A DNA stretch of 64,000 nt from Roseivivax sp. THAF197b (GCF_009363255.1 NZ_CP045319.1:1-64000); one strand, 5' to 3'. Counted from the first letter of the stretch, positions 52,231 to 62,018 are shown. Made by a program: numbers and translations. The notes: generated from the letters alone by a model not told the origin.

Positions 52231-52394
52231 GCATTTTCCTTTTCGGTTCAGAGGATTTTTCGAGACCCGATCTCTTCCGGGTTTTGTGCGCCGCGGCGCG
52301 CCGTCCTTGGTCCGGGTCTCAATTTGAAGACCCGGGCCCAAGGTCGACGCTGCCGCGAACGCTCCCTCTCCCACTCTTGAAGAACTGACTGCCG

Positions 52395-53360
52395 CTACCC
52401 CTTGGCAATCTGCTGCCGCATCTCTGCCCACGCTTTCGCGGCCGCCTCGCCTTCGCTCTCAGAGCGGTAAGCGTCGCCAGCACGGCTCGTGCGGTGCCCC
52501 AGATGGGTGGAGATCACATCCGCCGCGCGCACGGGATCGTGCCGACGCATGAAGTCTGCCGCGAGCGTTCGCAGATCGTGCAGCGGAACGCCGATCGCGG
52601 TTTTGACCACCGAACTCGGCCATTTGTCCGACATCGCCCTTGGACCGAGTGTCAGCCAGTTCATGCCAAGAAGGGCATGATAGCGCAGGTGCACAAATCG
52701 ATCGGGTCGGCCGCCGAGGATGAGCGCATCCAGTATCTCCGACACCTCGGGCCAAAGCTTTCCCGCTTCCGTGTCATACCCGCTCTTGCCCTGTTTCCAA
52801 GCAAGCACCCAGGTCCCATCGCTTTCTCGGACCAGCTCTTCGCCAAGGCACCACCTCGATACATCGCCCGTCCGGCCGGGCTTGTTCATGCTGACCGCAC
52901 AGAGAGCCGCCGCTTGCAGAAGCTGTAGCTTTTCGGAGGCATGGTCCGGCAGAGCTTCCGCTTCCTGCCGCATCTCGCCGATGCGACCCGCGATAAAGGC
53001 AAAGCCACCGGCTTCCGTGATCTTTGCCAGACGCGGGTATTTCACCTTGCCGCAAGCGCGCGCATTCTCTCGCAGGTCTTCGACGAGAAAGCGCAAGCCT
53101 GCCAGCGCATCTTCTTGCGCCCCGCCGTGCTTGCCGAGCATGATCAGGCCTTCAAGGTAGTTCGCGATCGTGGCCGGACGCAGGGGCTTCTTGCCGGGCT
53201 GCGGTTCCCCGAACGCCTCGACGAGAGCGATCCCTGTCACAAAACCCAGTGTTTCCGATCCATGACCCGCGGCAACGAGCTGCGCGCAGCGATGCACGGA
53301 GGCACGATAGCGTGCGAGACTGCTTTCTTTGATTTTCGCCTCCGCAAGCCGCTGCTCCAT
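52395..53360 (-). CDS. tyrosine recombinase-like protein (3' part, after an amber codon)
   Basis: 321 residues from ATG 53360. The C-terminal catalytic pieces HDLRTLAADFMRRHD (HxxR near 270), STHLGHRTSRAGDAYRSE (second His and Tyr) place it in the phage-integrase superfamily, although the first catalytic Arg is not obvious (PGRTGDVSRW is the nearest). The frame is continuous with the small upstream ORF (53406-53744) apart from one TAG at 53406-53408. The segment between TAG and ATG (KPRIDPNTWPKSWQDM) looks like coding sequence, so the two were probably one gene of about 450 codons. Confidence 0.72.
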   Translation of the reverse strand: MEQRLAEAKIKESSLARYRASVHRCAQLVAAGHGSETLGFVTGIALVEAFGEPQPGKKPLRPATIANYLEGLIMLGKHGGAQEDALAGLRFLVEDLRENARACGKVKYPRLAKITEAGGFAFIAGRIGEMRQEAEALPDHASEKLQLLQAAALCAVSMNKPGRTGDVSRWCLGEELVRESDGTWVLAWKQGKSGYDTEAGKLWPEVSEILDALILGGRPDRFVHLRYHALLGMNWLTLGPRAMSDKWPSSVVKTAIGVPLHDLRTLAADFMRRHDPVRAADVISTHLGHRTSRAGDAYRSESEGEAAAKAWAEMRQQIAKG

Positions 53361-53405
53361 GTCCTGCCAACTCTTGGGCCAGGTGTTGGGGTCAATCCGA
53401 GGCTT

Positions 53406-53744
53406 CTAAACTTTCTCTCCATCGGCAAGCCGCCGGGGCCTCGGCTTTGGCCTTCGCGACACCCACTCTGCTTTCACCTCAATCGCCGCCGCCGTCGAGA
53501 CATCCGGCGCATACCGCGCAAGCGCCCGAAGAAGCGTGCGGAAGGTCGACTCCGAGGCGGCCGCCTGGCGGAAGCTTTCCGCGCTGGGGGCCGCCACCGG
53601 TTCGCGGCGCGATTGCAGGATGGCGAAGAACCGCCCGATCACCGCACCCGCGCCCGGCTCAAGCGACGCGGCGTCCTCAAGCATGGTGCGCTTCACAGGC
53701 AGGGGAACCGGTTGCAGTTGATCATCGAGCAAGGGACGGGTCAT
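53406..53744 (-). CDS. N-terminal part of the second recombinase, ending at TAG
   Basis: 112 residues starting MTRPLLDDQLQPVPLPV, no catalytic motif of its own. Its ATG overlaps the stop of the large recombinase gene (ATGA), so it is translated right after it. It ends at TAG in frame with the following recombinase segment. Either a real small protein (as in some three-gene recombinase operons) or, more likely in my view, the N-terminus of the 52395-53360 protein separated by a nonsense change. Confidence 0.6.
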   Translation of the reverse strand: MTRPLLDDQLQPVPLPVKRTMLEDAASLEPGAGAVIGRFFAILQSRREPVAAPSAESFRQAAASESTFRTLLRALARYAPDVSTAAAIEVKAEWVSRRPKPRPRRLADGEKV

Positions 53745-55678
53745 TTGAGTTTCCGCTTCATGGATTTGAAGAGCGCGGGGTGCCGCGCGAGCAGCGCCGC
53801 GCGCACCGACTTCGCGGCCTCTTCGCCGCTGTCGCGCCCGTAGTGACGTCGCACGGTCTCTTCCGTGTCACCGAGGACCGCCGCGGCCTTGGCGAAGTTG
53901 CCCGGCTCGATGGCGAGAATAAGTGTTGCCAGCGCGTGTCGGCAGAGATGCGGTGTCAGGCCCAGACCAACTTCTTGAGCCCCGAGCGCCCAGAGCTCCG
54001 CGAAGCTGGACGCCGACATGCAGCCATGGGGCAGGGTTATCGCGTCCTTGACATTGCGCGGGCTCGCCTCTCCCGGGAAGACGTAGGGACTGTCTGAGAG
54101 ACCCATAAGCTCCAGAAGGCGGTGGCGGTGTTTATCCATCCAGTCCGCGAGGATCTGCGCATCCGCGCCCATCACATGGACCGTGACCTCCCGGTCGTTC
54201 TTGATCTCGCCTGGTGCGAAGCGCAGTTCGGCATGTCCGCCCTTGCGCACCCAGCTCAGGTTGCCAGCGATTTCCTGAGAGCCCCGGCAGCGAAGCGCGA
54301 TGAGGTTGGCGGGCCTGAGCGGGCGCGACATCTGGATGGCGTGCAAGACGGCCGCCGCAAAGAGCCGGAGCGCTACAAGCTCGCGCTGTTCATCCTGGTG
54401 ATCACGCGCGTCTTTGAGCCACACCTCCGCCTTTAAAGCGAGGGCCGCAGGCGCATTCACGAGCTTTGCCGCGAGGCCCGGTCGCCGTTGCAGGAGCTTG
54501 CAGATCTCCTCGGCATTGTCATGCATCTCGCGCGGCGTGACGACGTAATCTTCAAAGACGACGCGCAGCACGTCCACATGCGCGACGATTTCCGGATCGT
54601 AGAGCCCGTTGCGTGCGATGGTTCTCAGGTTCTTGAGCCGGTTCCCCAGCGTTTGGGTCTTCTTCGGGTCTTTCAGCAAAAGCGATGCCTGGGACCGGGC
54701 GATTTGGTCCTCGATCGCATTGGAGATGCGGTCGCGTGTCATGAGATCCCGCAGCCCTGCGATCTGGGGCAGGCCGCCGTCATGCTGTCTCACGCTGCGC
54801 GCGAGCCAGGTTACCGCACCCCGATATCCCGCGAGAGCAGTCTTGCTGTTTCTCGGTCGGCGGCCCCGTATCTTGACCTTCTGCGCCACGGCCTGGTCGA
54901 TCTCGAGAGACGCGACCCCCGCCGCCATCTGCGCCTTTGCCCAGGCGCTTAGATCGTCCTGGGTCATCAGAACTTCGCGGAACACGGTCTCCGCATCGCA
55001 GCGCAGGGCTTCCGGAAGCGATGTCCACAGAATGCGCTCCGCGCGATCGGAGGATTTCGGGATCTCGAAGTTCGTCTTCGGCAGCCGCGGCCGGATCTCC
55101 GGCCAGGCATTCATACCGCGCTGCAGCCTGTTCAAAAGTTTGACCCCACGCTGCAGCGATTTCCGCTTCTCTGTCGTGGCCTCCGCGAAGACGCGATCGA
55201 TCTCGCCTTGATCGAGCTCCGGCAGCGGCACCTGGCACCGGGCGCGCAACGCAAAGAGGCATTTATGCGTGGACGTCGTGAAGCGGGCACCACGCTCGAC
55301 GAAGCCTTCTTGCGCGCGAACCCAGTTGATCAGGTCTGTATAGCTCTGCGCCACGTTTTCCGGGACAGGCGTTTGGTCGCCTTGCACGACCCAAAACCGC
55401 TCGAGCAGTCCCCGGACGCGCGAGTTCCCGCGCCGCCGCGCTTGTTCGAGATCCTTGCTGCTTGAGACCATGCCGTAAGGCGCGGGCGCTACCACATGCT
55501 CGAAGTGCTGCAGATCGGCTGGCAGAAGGCCGATATCCTCGGTAGCCATGTTCAACCGCGCAGGTACTTTCTTCAGCTCATAGAGCGTGTCGCGCTTTTC
55601 TCCGTTGGCTTCCGCCCATGCGAGCACATCACCGAGCGTCGCTTGGGAGTTCTCGATCTTCGTCGATTGATCGGTCAT
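53741..55678 (-). CDS. large tyrosine recombinase-like protein
   Basis: 645 residues from ATG 55678, which follows AAAGGAGCAAGAC. A long N-terminal helical region is followed from about residue 390 by a phage-integrase-type catalytic domain: SRPLRPANLIALR (Arg near 460), GEIKNDREV (Lys), PHLCRHALATL (HxxR near 590), LGDTEETVRRHYGRD (Tyr near 620). Such oversized recombinases occur in tandem with a second one in Tn554-like and related mobile elements. The second gene overlaps its end (ATGA). Active-site residues appear complete, so this one may be functional. Confidence 0.82.
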   Translation of the reverse strand: MTDQSTKIENSQATLGDVLAWAEANGEKRDTLYELKKVPARLNMATEDIGLLPADLQHFEHVVAPAPYGMVSSSKDLEQARRRGNSRVRGLLERFWVVQGDQTPVPENVAQSYTDLINWVRAQEGFVERGARFTTSTHKCLFALRARCQVPLPELDQGEIDRVFAEATTEKRKSLQRGVKLLNRLQRGMNAWPEIRPRLPKTNFEIPKSSDRAERILWTSLPEALRCDAETVFREVLMTQDDLSAWAKAQMAAGVASLEIDQAVAQKVKIRGRRPRNSKTALAGYRGAVTWLARSVRQHDGGLPQIAGLRDLMTRDRISNAIEDQIARSQASLLLKDPKKTQTLGNRLKNLRTIARNGLYDPEIVAHVDVLRVVFEDYVVTPREMHDNAEEICKLLQRRPGLAAKLVNAPAALALKAEVWLKDARDHQDEQRELVALRLFAAAVLHAIQMSRPLRPANLIALRCRGSQEIAGNLSWVRKGGHAELRFAPGEIKNDREVTVHVMGADAQILADWMDKHRHRLLELMGLSDSPYVFPGEASPRNVKDAITLPHGCMSASSFAELWALGAQEVGLGLTPHLCRHALATLILAIEPGNFAKAAAVLGDTEETVRRHYGRDSGEEAAKSVRAALLARHPALFKSMKRKLK

Positions 55679-55692
55679 GTCTTGCTCCTTTT

Positions 55693-55748
55693 CATGGCCT
55701 CGGTTCGGAGTGTCTTCGGACCCAAAGACACTCCGAACCGGGCCATGG
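55693..55748. repeat. long palindrome with 8-bp spacer upstream of recombinase operon
   Basis: CGGTTCGGAGTGTCTT (55701-55716) and AAGACACTCCGAACCG (55725-55740) are perfect 16-bp inverted repeats around an asymmetric 8-bp core (CGGACCCA). Allowing one bulged base, pairing extends outward through GGCCAT on each side. It lies 15 bp upstream of the large recombinase start and has no T run. Candidate recombinase crossover site or operator. Confidence 0.7.
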
Positions 55749-55934
55749 CCGGAGCAGGAGAGCTGCGCGTAAGCTGTCGGGGTTTCGCACATCCTGTCGG
55801 GGTTTTCCCTCGATTTGCACGGACAGGGTCAAACATGACGCCGATGAATGATTGGGGGCGCATGTGCGACAGACGCAGCCTTCCCGCCCGTGTCGGCGAG
55901 ATCCCGGCATTTTCTGTGCGACGCACGAGATCAC

Positions 55935-56306
55935 TCATCGCCACCACTCCCCCGGCAGGTCCAGATCCAGCGCCCCGCGCAGCCAATCGGTCACGTCATG
56001 CGGGTTGAACCGCACCGCGCCAAAGACATTGCGTGTCGGCAATCCGGCCTCAATCCAGCGCTCCACGCTGCGCACGCTGACGCTGAGCGCCTCTGCCACC
56101 GCTTTCTTGCTCAGGAGCGGCTCGCGGTAGCGGGCTCGTCCCGCCCCGCGCGGCATGCGGCCCACTTCGCAAGACCAGACGTCCGTCCACTTGAGCCGGT
56201 ATGTCCGGCCGATCTTGATTGCGGGCAACGCCCCCTCTTTGATCTTTCGTCGCAGCGTGTCGGGCTTCAGTCCGTAGTGTTCTGCGACCTCGTCGAGCCT
56301 TAGCAT
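55935..56306 (-). CDS. double helix-turn-helix (excisionase/MerR-like) DNA-binding protein
   Basis: 123 residues with two excisionase-type HTH_17 modules in tandem: MLRLDEVAEHYGLKPDTLRRKIKEGALPAIKIGRTYRLKW (1-40) and LLSKKAVAEALSVSVRSVERWIEAGLPTRNVFGAVRFNPHDVTDWL (64-110). Each has the winged-helix pattern seen in Xis and in helix-turn-helix regulators of mobile elements. It is the promoter-proximal gene of the recombinase strand, 256 bp upstream of the large recombinase. It probably directs recombination or represses the operon. Divergent from the P-loop ATPase gene. Confidence 0.85.
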   Translation of the reverse strand: MLRLDEVAEHYGLKPDTLRRKIKEGALPAIKIGRTYRLKWTDVWSCEVGRMPRGAGRARYREPLLSKKAVAEALSVSVRSVERWIEAGLPTRNVFGAVRFNPHDVTDWLRGALDLDLPGEWWR

Positions 56307-56522
56307 TCTTCTCTCCTCTTCCGTGGCAGAGAGGAGATGGGTCCAGAGGACATCCGCCCAAAAGAAACGGGAACAAATGCCAAAGGTGGGACCGGCCTAA
56401 GAATATCCTTCTTGGAGAACCCCCACCTTTGTTGTCGCGACGGAGCCCGGACTTTTTTCACCCAAACCGTTTTGCGCGGACACGAGACGATCAGAGGTCT
56501 TCAAAAATCGAAGGAAGACCGC

Positions 56523-58379
56523 ATGAATTACGACGCAAAACTAGACGCGACCGCGCCCATCCCGAACTGGCTTGAGCCCAAGGAGGCGCGCCAACGGCTC
56601 TATCACGAGATGTCCGATTTCGTCGCGGCTGCGCAGGAAGAAAGCGAACCGACGCGGGAGGGTGCGCCTGCAATCGCGTTCAAGGTGACCGCGGGTCTTG
56701 GCAAGACGTCCACCGCCCTGCGCGTCCTCGCCGAACAGGGCTCAGCGCTTCTTCAGCGCGGGCATGTGATGATCTACATGCCCACGCTCGATCTCACGGA
56801 ACGCGCCGGACGAGATTTCGAGGCCATGGGCACCGGCCTGCCGACACAAGTCATACGCGGGCGCACCGCGCCACGTCCCGAGACCCCGAACACATCGATG
56901 TGCACGCGACGCGACCTGGTGCGCCAGGTCCAGGGCCTCGTGCCGTCGATCACCCGATCGCTCTGCAGTGCGAGGACCAAATCCGGCGAGTTTCGCCGAG
57001 CCCCCTGTGCGCAGGACTGCCCCTACCTCGCGCAGAAAGACGTGACGGGCACGCGGATCATCTTTCTCGCGCATACCTATCTCGACGCGATTCCACCCAT
57101 CGACCAGCGCGTCCCGGTCGCGCTCCGGATCATCGATGAGAAGGTCTGGTCCACGCGGGTGAAGACGATGCAGATCCTTTAAGACGACTTCCTCGGCCAA
57201 CCGGGAGCAGGATTTCCTGGTGATCTGCAGAAAAAGTACTTTCAAGTGCGCACGAACCTCATCGCGGCTCTGCAACATGGCAAACCCGTCCTTCCCGCGA
57301 TGCGCCATGAGGGGATCGGATCGGATACCCTCGAAGCCTTTGTCAATGCGGAAGCCGAGGCGCGTCCGGAGCTAAAGATCGCACCGTGGGAGGCCCCGGA
57401 CGCCATGGACTTCCGCATCGCCATGTTCGATGTGCGCGGGTTTCGCGCGTCGTGGAAACGTGAGGCGATCTTCAGACGCCTCGCGCAGGAAGATCCCGCA
57501 CTCGACGCCCAGCTGACGCTTGAGACCCTTCACGAGAATGGTGGTGCGCGAAGCGTCATAAAGCTGCATTCTTATGAGCCTCTGCCACGCGATGCGCCGC
57601 TCATGCTTCTTGACGCGGACGCCGATCCCGAGATCACAAACCGCCTCGCGGAGGGAGCCCGATTCCTTCGGATTGAATCCAGGCCCGAGGCCGAGATCGT
57701 CCAGGTGTCGGATCGGACGTTGTCGAATAGCTGGCTTCTCGATTCTGAGAAAGGACCACAGCGCCGGGCGGATCTCCTCACAATCATCGAACGCGAAGTG
57801 CAGAACGCCTCCAACCAGGTTCTGCTTGTCGTGACCAAAGCCGTGCTCACGGCGCTGCACCGCGATGCAGGAACGCCGATCGACCTGTCGGACGAGGCCG
57901 CTCTGCTGACCCCGCTGCGAGGGGCGACGCCGCGATGGTTCGGGCCCCGCATGCAGGGCGTGAATGACTTCGAAGTTTATTCCACGATTCTCATCGCGGG
58001 CCGCATGCAGCAGCCCATCCCTGCGCTCGAAGCCGACGCCAGGGGACTTTTCGGGCACGATGGGGACCCTTTTGAGGAAAGCCCATCTGGGATGCTGCCT
58101 GAACATCCCGGGGCCTACCTGATGCGCAACGGGTCTTTGATACACACGCGCCGACGCAGCCACTCCGATGCTCGCGCCCGTGTCCTCCTAGAGCAATCTC
58201 GCGAATGCAGTACACTTCAGGCAATCGCCCGGCTGCGGCTTGTCGCGCCAAAAACCCCAAAGCGTGTCGTCATCCTCAGCAGCCTGCCGCTGCCCGGATT
58301 GCCGATCTCTCAGCTAACCAAGTGGAAAGTCATGGTTGCGGGGTTGGAAAGTGAAGCAGACCCAAACGGATTTCAGTAA
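56523..58379 (+). pseudogene. P-loop ATPase/helicase-like protein split by one TAA
   Basis: One continuous frame of 618 codons. ATG 56523 follows GAAGGAAGA. Walker A is KVTAGLGKTSTALR near residue 60, with IIDEKVWS near 205 as a Walker B/DExx candidate. Four Cys lie in the linker (SMCTRR, SLCSAR, APCAQDCPY), possibly a metal site. TAA at 57180-57182 (after KTMQIL) interrupts it; coding then continues DDFLGQPGAGFP to ESEADPNGFQ. Likely a DNA helicase or ATPase of the mobile element, inactivated by a point mutation. Divergent from the HTH gene. Confidence 0.72.
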
Positions 58380-58394
58380 CTCGGCGCCGCGTTC

Positions 58395-58715
58395 ATGGGT
58401 CCAGATAGGCGACCTGTGCTCGGAGCACGGCTGTCAAAGGCAGGGCTCAACGCGGACCTGCCTCACGCATTCAAAACACTTGAAAAGGCGGCTGAGTTTC
58501 GCCGCGGGCGGTCCACGGCGGCTATGAAGGAATTGGCGAGACGCATCGCGGCCGCGAATGCTTGGCATCTGACAATTTTGGAGCTTCGCCCGAACCGGGG
58601 TGGCCAATCGATCCCCGCCGCTGTCTTTGCAGATACTGCGCACTCTAAGAAAATCGCTGCGAGCCTTTGGCCAAATCTCAAGATCACAGCAGGTGGGGCA
58701 GCGAAGGGGAATTGA
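58395..58715 (+). CDS. unknown small basic protein
   Basis: 106 residues, starting 15 bp after the ATPase frame closes. Arg/Ala-rich with one helix (AMKELARRIAAANAWHLTILELRPNRGG). No good ribosome site at ATG 58395; an internal ATG at 58524 is a possible alternative start. Could be a small separate gene or a shifted tail of the broken ATPase gene. No family recognised. Confidence 0.45.
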   Translation: MGPDRRPVLGARLSKAGLNADLPHAFKTLEKAAEFRRGRSTAAMKELARRIAAANAWHLTILELRPNRGGQSIPAAVFADTAHSKKIAASLWPNLKITAGGAAKGN

Positions 58716-58947
58716 GACCGCACTTACAACCCAAGCACACAGGTCAATGGCCCCAGCAAATCTGCGTAAAGACGCGGTCTTAAAAGTTCTGCAGGATCGA
58801 TGGTGCGATCCCCTGTCATGGCGCGACTCCACCGGGATTTAGATGACGCGACGTCATCCCGAAGAGCGTTTTCTGTGATTTCTGGACAGACCCAACTCCT
58901 CTCCAGCGGCGAACGCGAGCCGCAGACAAACAGAAATGAGGAACACC

Positions 58948-59346
58948 ATGCTCAAGCTGATGACTTTCGACCTCCCCTACAATCCCAGCCAGGATACCTG
59001 CTTTCTCGACCTTGTTTGGGACGCACTCGAGGCCACGCACAGAATTCCGGAAGAAACGCCGGACCTCGGTCTCGGCGACCACTATGTCCGTGAGAACCTC
59101 GCGCACTTGACCGTCGAAAACATGCCCAACGGGTGGGTGGCTAACATCACGTTCAAGCCGCGTTCTAATCAACCTGAAAACTGTTTGACGTCTCCCGTGC
59201 ATGCGCCGCTTCCAACCGCAGCCGAGGCTCTCATTCACGGGGCAGCCATCGTTTCTGACCTCGTAAGCGGTTCGGCCGAACTTCCATTCATAGTTGTTGG
59301 AAACAGGCTCATGGTGGCGGCATACGGCCCACCCAATGCTGCGTGA
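58948..59346 (+). CDS. unknown protein of the island
   Basis: 132 residues from ATG 58948 (AGGAACACC just upstream; ATG 58936 is the alternative). MLKLMTFDLPYNPSQDTCFLDLVWDALEATHRIPEETPDLGLGDHYVRENLAHL suggests a compact alpha/beta protein; the end is ELPFIVVGNRLMVAAYGPP. No signal peptide or known motif. The DNA after it (59347-59619) holds no gene I can support. Confidence 0.62.
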   Translation: MLKLMTFDLPYNPSQDTCFLDLVWDALEATHRIPEETPDLGLGDHYVRENLAHLTVENMPNGWVANITFKPRSNQPENCLTSPVHAPLPTAAEALIHGAAIVSDLVSGSAELPFIVVGNRLMVAAYGPPNAA

Positions 59347-59619
59347 GCGATCAAGTATGGCCTGTAGGAGATCAGCGAGCACCTGCAGGCCATTTCTTGG
59401 ATATCGAGAAAGGCGAAGACAACTCAGGTGAAATTACTGAAGTCTTTGCTTCACGCATCGTCTCAGCGTTATGGCGACGCTCCATAGGCTAAAGCGCGAG
59501 GTCCAATCAGAATGAGAACCGAATGGAAAATTCGTAAAAAACGATTTCTCGTATTTATTCGATGAACCCACATCTTGCGTACACCGAAGAAGCGAAGCCC
59601 AAACAAGAGGAAAATACCG

Positions 59620-60291
59620 ATGAGCACATACATCGACAACATCATCAAGCCAGATTTCGGCGATCCGAAGGAATCTCGGTCACCAAAAAGCGTTAACTCT
59701 GCAGCGGTACAATGCACTCCGGCTGCTGTTCGCCATAATGTGATTTCTGACCCAATCGAAGAAGCGCTCAACATGATTTCAGGGCATTTCCTGGAAGACT
59801 GGTTCAGGTCCGATAGGCTGATTTCCGTTATTCTCACAGAGATGGCCAAGGCGGCTACTGAGTTATATGAATATGAAACTTCAGGCGAGAAACTGTTTTT
59901 CGAAACGTATTTTCGGCACTCCGCCCAGTTCGAAAACATTATTGCAAATCCAAATTTTATTCACTTAAAGGTGAAGGCAGAAGGCTATTGGCTGGGGGCC
60001 AAGAAGCCAAGTCCATTCCTTCTTAATATGGATACGGAAGACATAACCTTTACTGTTGTCGAGCTCTTTAAGGATTGGCGGAAGTGCACTGGAGCAAGTC
60101 GGGCGGAAATGATTCAGCAGCTGGCCATCCAAAAAGTTGCAATTGCAACTCTGATTGCTACCTCAGGAGAGGAACGGAGTTTCCTTGATAATGGCTACAG
60201 AGCAACGCGGTACGATATGGAATACGATCTGGGTTATGAAGAAATAGAAAGAATCCACGAAAAATTCTTTCCTGAAAAGGGTCTCGACTGA
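59620..60291 (+). CDS. unknown protein of the island
   Basis: 223 residues from ATG 59620, which follows GAGGAAAATACCG. Lower GC than its neighbours. A disordered first 45 residues, then a helical domain (IEEALNMISGHFLEDWFRSDRLISVILTEMAKAATELYEYE) and an acidic end (YDLGYEEIERIHEKFFPEKG). It could be an island cargo gene, for instance an immunity or defence-type protein, but nothing in the sequence proves this. Confidence 0.62.
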   Translation: MSTYIDNIIKPDFGDPKESRSPKSVNSAAVQCTPAAVRHNVISDPIEEALNMISGHFLEDWFRSDRLISVILTEMAKAATELYEYETSGEKLFFETYFRHSAQFENIIANPNFIHLKVKAEGYWLGAKKPSPFLLNMDTEDITFTVVELFKDWRKCTGASRAEMIQQLAIQKVAIATLIATSGEERSFLDNGYRATRYDMEYDLGYEEIERIHEKFFPEKGLD

Positions 60292-60657
60292 GAGGTGTCC
60301 AACCTACGACTCGCTTGGAACGGAAAATGCTGTCAACTGCACTTGCGGGTTTGAGTAAGAGCTTCTTCTATCGCACTTCAGCCAGCCTGAACGCCGTGCT
60401 GCGTGCTGAGCAACTTCGTGAAGCCTGGTGCGCGACCGGTGATCATGGCGCGAATATTATGGGCGAGACCTACGTGTTGTAAGAACGCCAGATGGAAATG
60501 ATTGGCACTGGAACAATGTCCATCACAATATCGGTCATCGCGTGTGCGTGTTCACGGACCTCAAGATGCGGAGACGCTGAAACTCAAATCAGCCGAGACA
60601 ATTCGATGTGCCAGCAGTAAGTTTCGGCAGAACCTTGCCAAAACCGGAAATAATACC
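60292..60657. other. intergenic stretch at the island's right edge
   Basis: About 365 bp before the amidase gene. An open frame without a start codon, 60337-60483 (LSTALAGLSKSFFYRTSASL... to GETYVL), looks like coding debris of unknown origin. GC changes from mixed to strongly GC-rich here, which suits an island boundary. No tRNA gene was recognised. Confidence 0.35.
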
Positions 60658-61992
60658 ATGAGCCGCAGCGGAGTGGGCATAGAGCTTGAAATCCAAAGAG
60701 GACACGCAAATTCTGTGCTGCTCAGTCGGCAGGCATTGGAACGTGCTGCCGCATTGAATGATGACTTACACATTTTCGTCTCGCTTTGTTCGGAAACATC
60801 CATTCAGGAAGCCGAACAAAGCGATGCCAGGCGGGCGGAGGGCAGGGCGCTTGGTCCCCTCGATGGCGTTCCATTCGCGGTCAAGGACAACATGGCTGTT
60901 GCTGGTTTGCCCACGACATGCGGGACGGCACGGGACCTACCAAATGCGGACCTGGACGCGACCGTCGTCGCCCGGCTGCGCGCGGCAGGCGCTGTCCTGA
61001 TCGGCACGCTCAACATGCATGAAGGGGCGCTTGGGGCCACCGGTGACAATCCTTTCTGGGGACGCTGCAAAAACCCCTTGCAGCCGGGCTATACCCCCGG
61101 CGGATCGAGCAGTGGCTCGGCCGCCGCAGTGGCGGCTGGCATCGTGCCGCTGACGCTCGGCTCGGATACGATGGGGTCCGTGCGCATTCCGGCGGCCTAT
61201 TGCGGTCTCTGGGGGCTGAAGACTACATCCGGTCGCTTGTCGTCCGTGGGACTGACGCATCTGTCATGGACGCTCGACTCCATTGGCCCGTTGGCGCGCA
61301 GCCCCGAAGACTTGGCGCTCATCATGTCTGTGCTTGACGGGCCGGACCCGGATGACCCCGAAGCGGTGATCATGCCCGAAATGGACCCCGCACCAATCGC
61401 CTTATCGGCTATGACTTTGGGCGTGCTCGATGACGCCTGTCTCGCCGAATGCACAGAGCCGGTGCGCACCGCGTTTGACGCTTTGCTCAGCGCTTTGCGC
61501 GCCGAAGGCGTCACGTTGCAGCGAGTGTCGATTGATGGCTGGGAGCCGGGGAAGTTGCGCCGCGCGGGCCTCCTCCTGTCCGAAGCTGAAGGCGCCGCAA
61601 CGCTCGGAGAGGCCGTCGATGCGCCTGGCCTGTCGGACGACTTTCGCGCCATGCTGCTTTACGGTCGAAATCTGAGCGCGCTGAAGCTGACCGACGCCTA
61701 TCGCACCATCTGGCAAACGGGCCGGGCCGTCCGTCGCGCGATTGACGGTCTGGATGGATTGCTAATGCCGACAGTTCCGCAGCAAGCGTTTCGCCATGGC
61801 GATCCGGTGCCGCGCAACCAGGCCGATTTCACCGTTCTCGCGAATGCTGCCGGCGCCCCTGCCATTTGTTTTCCGCTCGCCGTTCCGGAGGGGGGCCTGC
61901 CCGCCAGCGCGCAGATCATGGGGCCGTGCGGTAGCGATTTCCGCTTGATCGATATCGGGAAACTGATCGCCGCGGCAACGGCCCGCGGCTGA
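60658..61992 (+). CDS. amidase-signature family hydrolase
   Basis: 444 residues. The Ser-cisSer-Lys triad is visible: Lys in PFAVKDNM near 77, cis-Ser in GYTPGGSSSGSAAAVAAG near 153 and nucleophile Ser in LGSDTMGSVRIPAA near 178. The usual GTDTGGS is GSDTMGS here, a slight change near the nucleophile. It hydrolyses an amide (GatA-like, urea- or allophanate-type relatives share this fold), substrate unknown. ATG 60658 is used since the frame before it does not match the family. It stands alone between the island and the rhamnose genes. Confidence 0.85.
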   Translation: MSRSGVGIELEIQRGHANSVLLSRQALERAAALNDDLHIFVSLCSETSIQEAEQSDARRAEGRALGPLDGVPFAVKDNMAVAGLPTTCGTARDLPNADLDATVVARLRAAGAVLIGTLNMHEGALGATGDNPFWGRCKNPLQPGYTPGGSSSGSAAAVAAGIVPLTLGSDTMGSVRIPAAYCGLWGLKTTSGRLSSVGLTHLSWTLDSIGPLARSPEDLALIMSVLDGPDPDDPEAVIMPEMDPAPIALSAMTLGVLDDACLAECTEPVRTAFDALLSALRAEGVTLQRVSIDGWEPGKLRRAGLLLSEAEGAATLGEAVDAPGLSDDFRAMLLYGRNLSALKLTDAYRTIWQTGRAVRRAIDGLDGLLMPTVPQQAFRHGDPVPRNQADFTVLANAAGAPAICFPLAVPEGGLPASAQIMGPCGSDFRLIDIGKLIAAATARG

Positions 61993-62018
61993 TCCGAAAC
62001 GCCTGGTTCGACCGGAGC

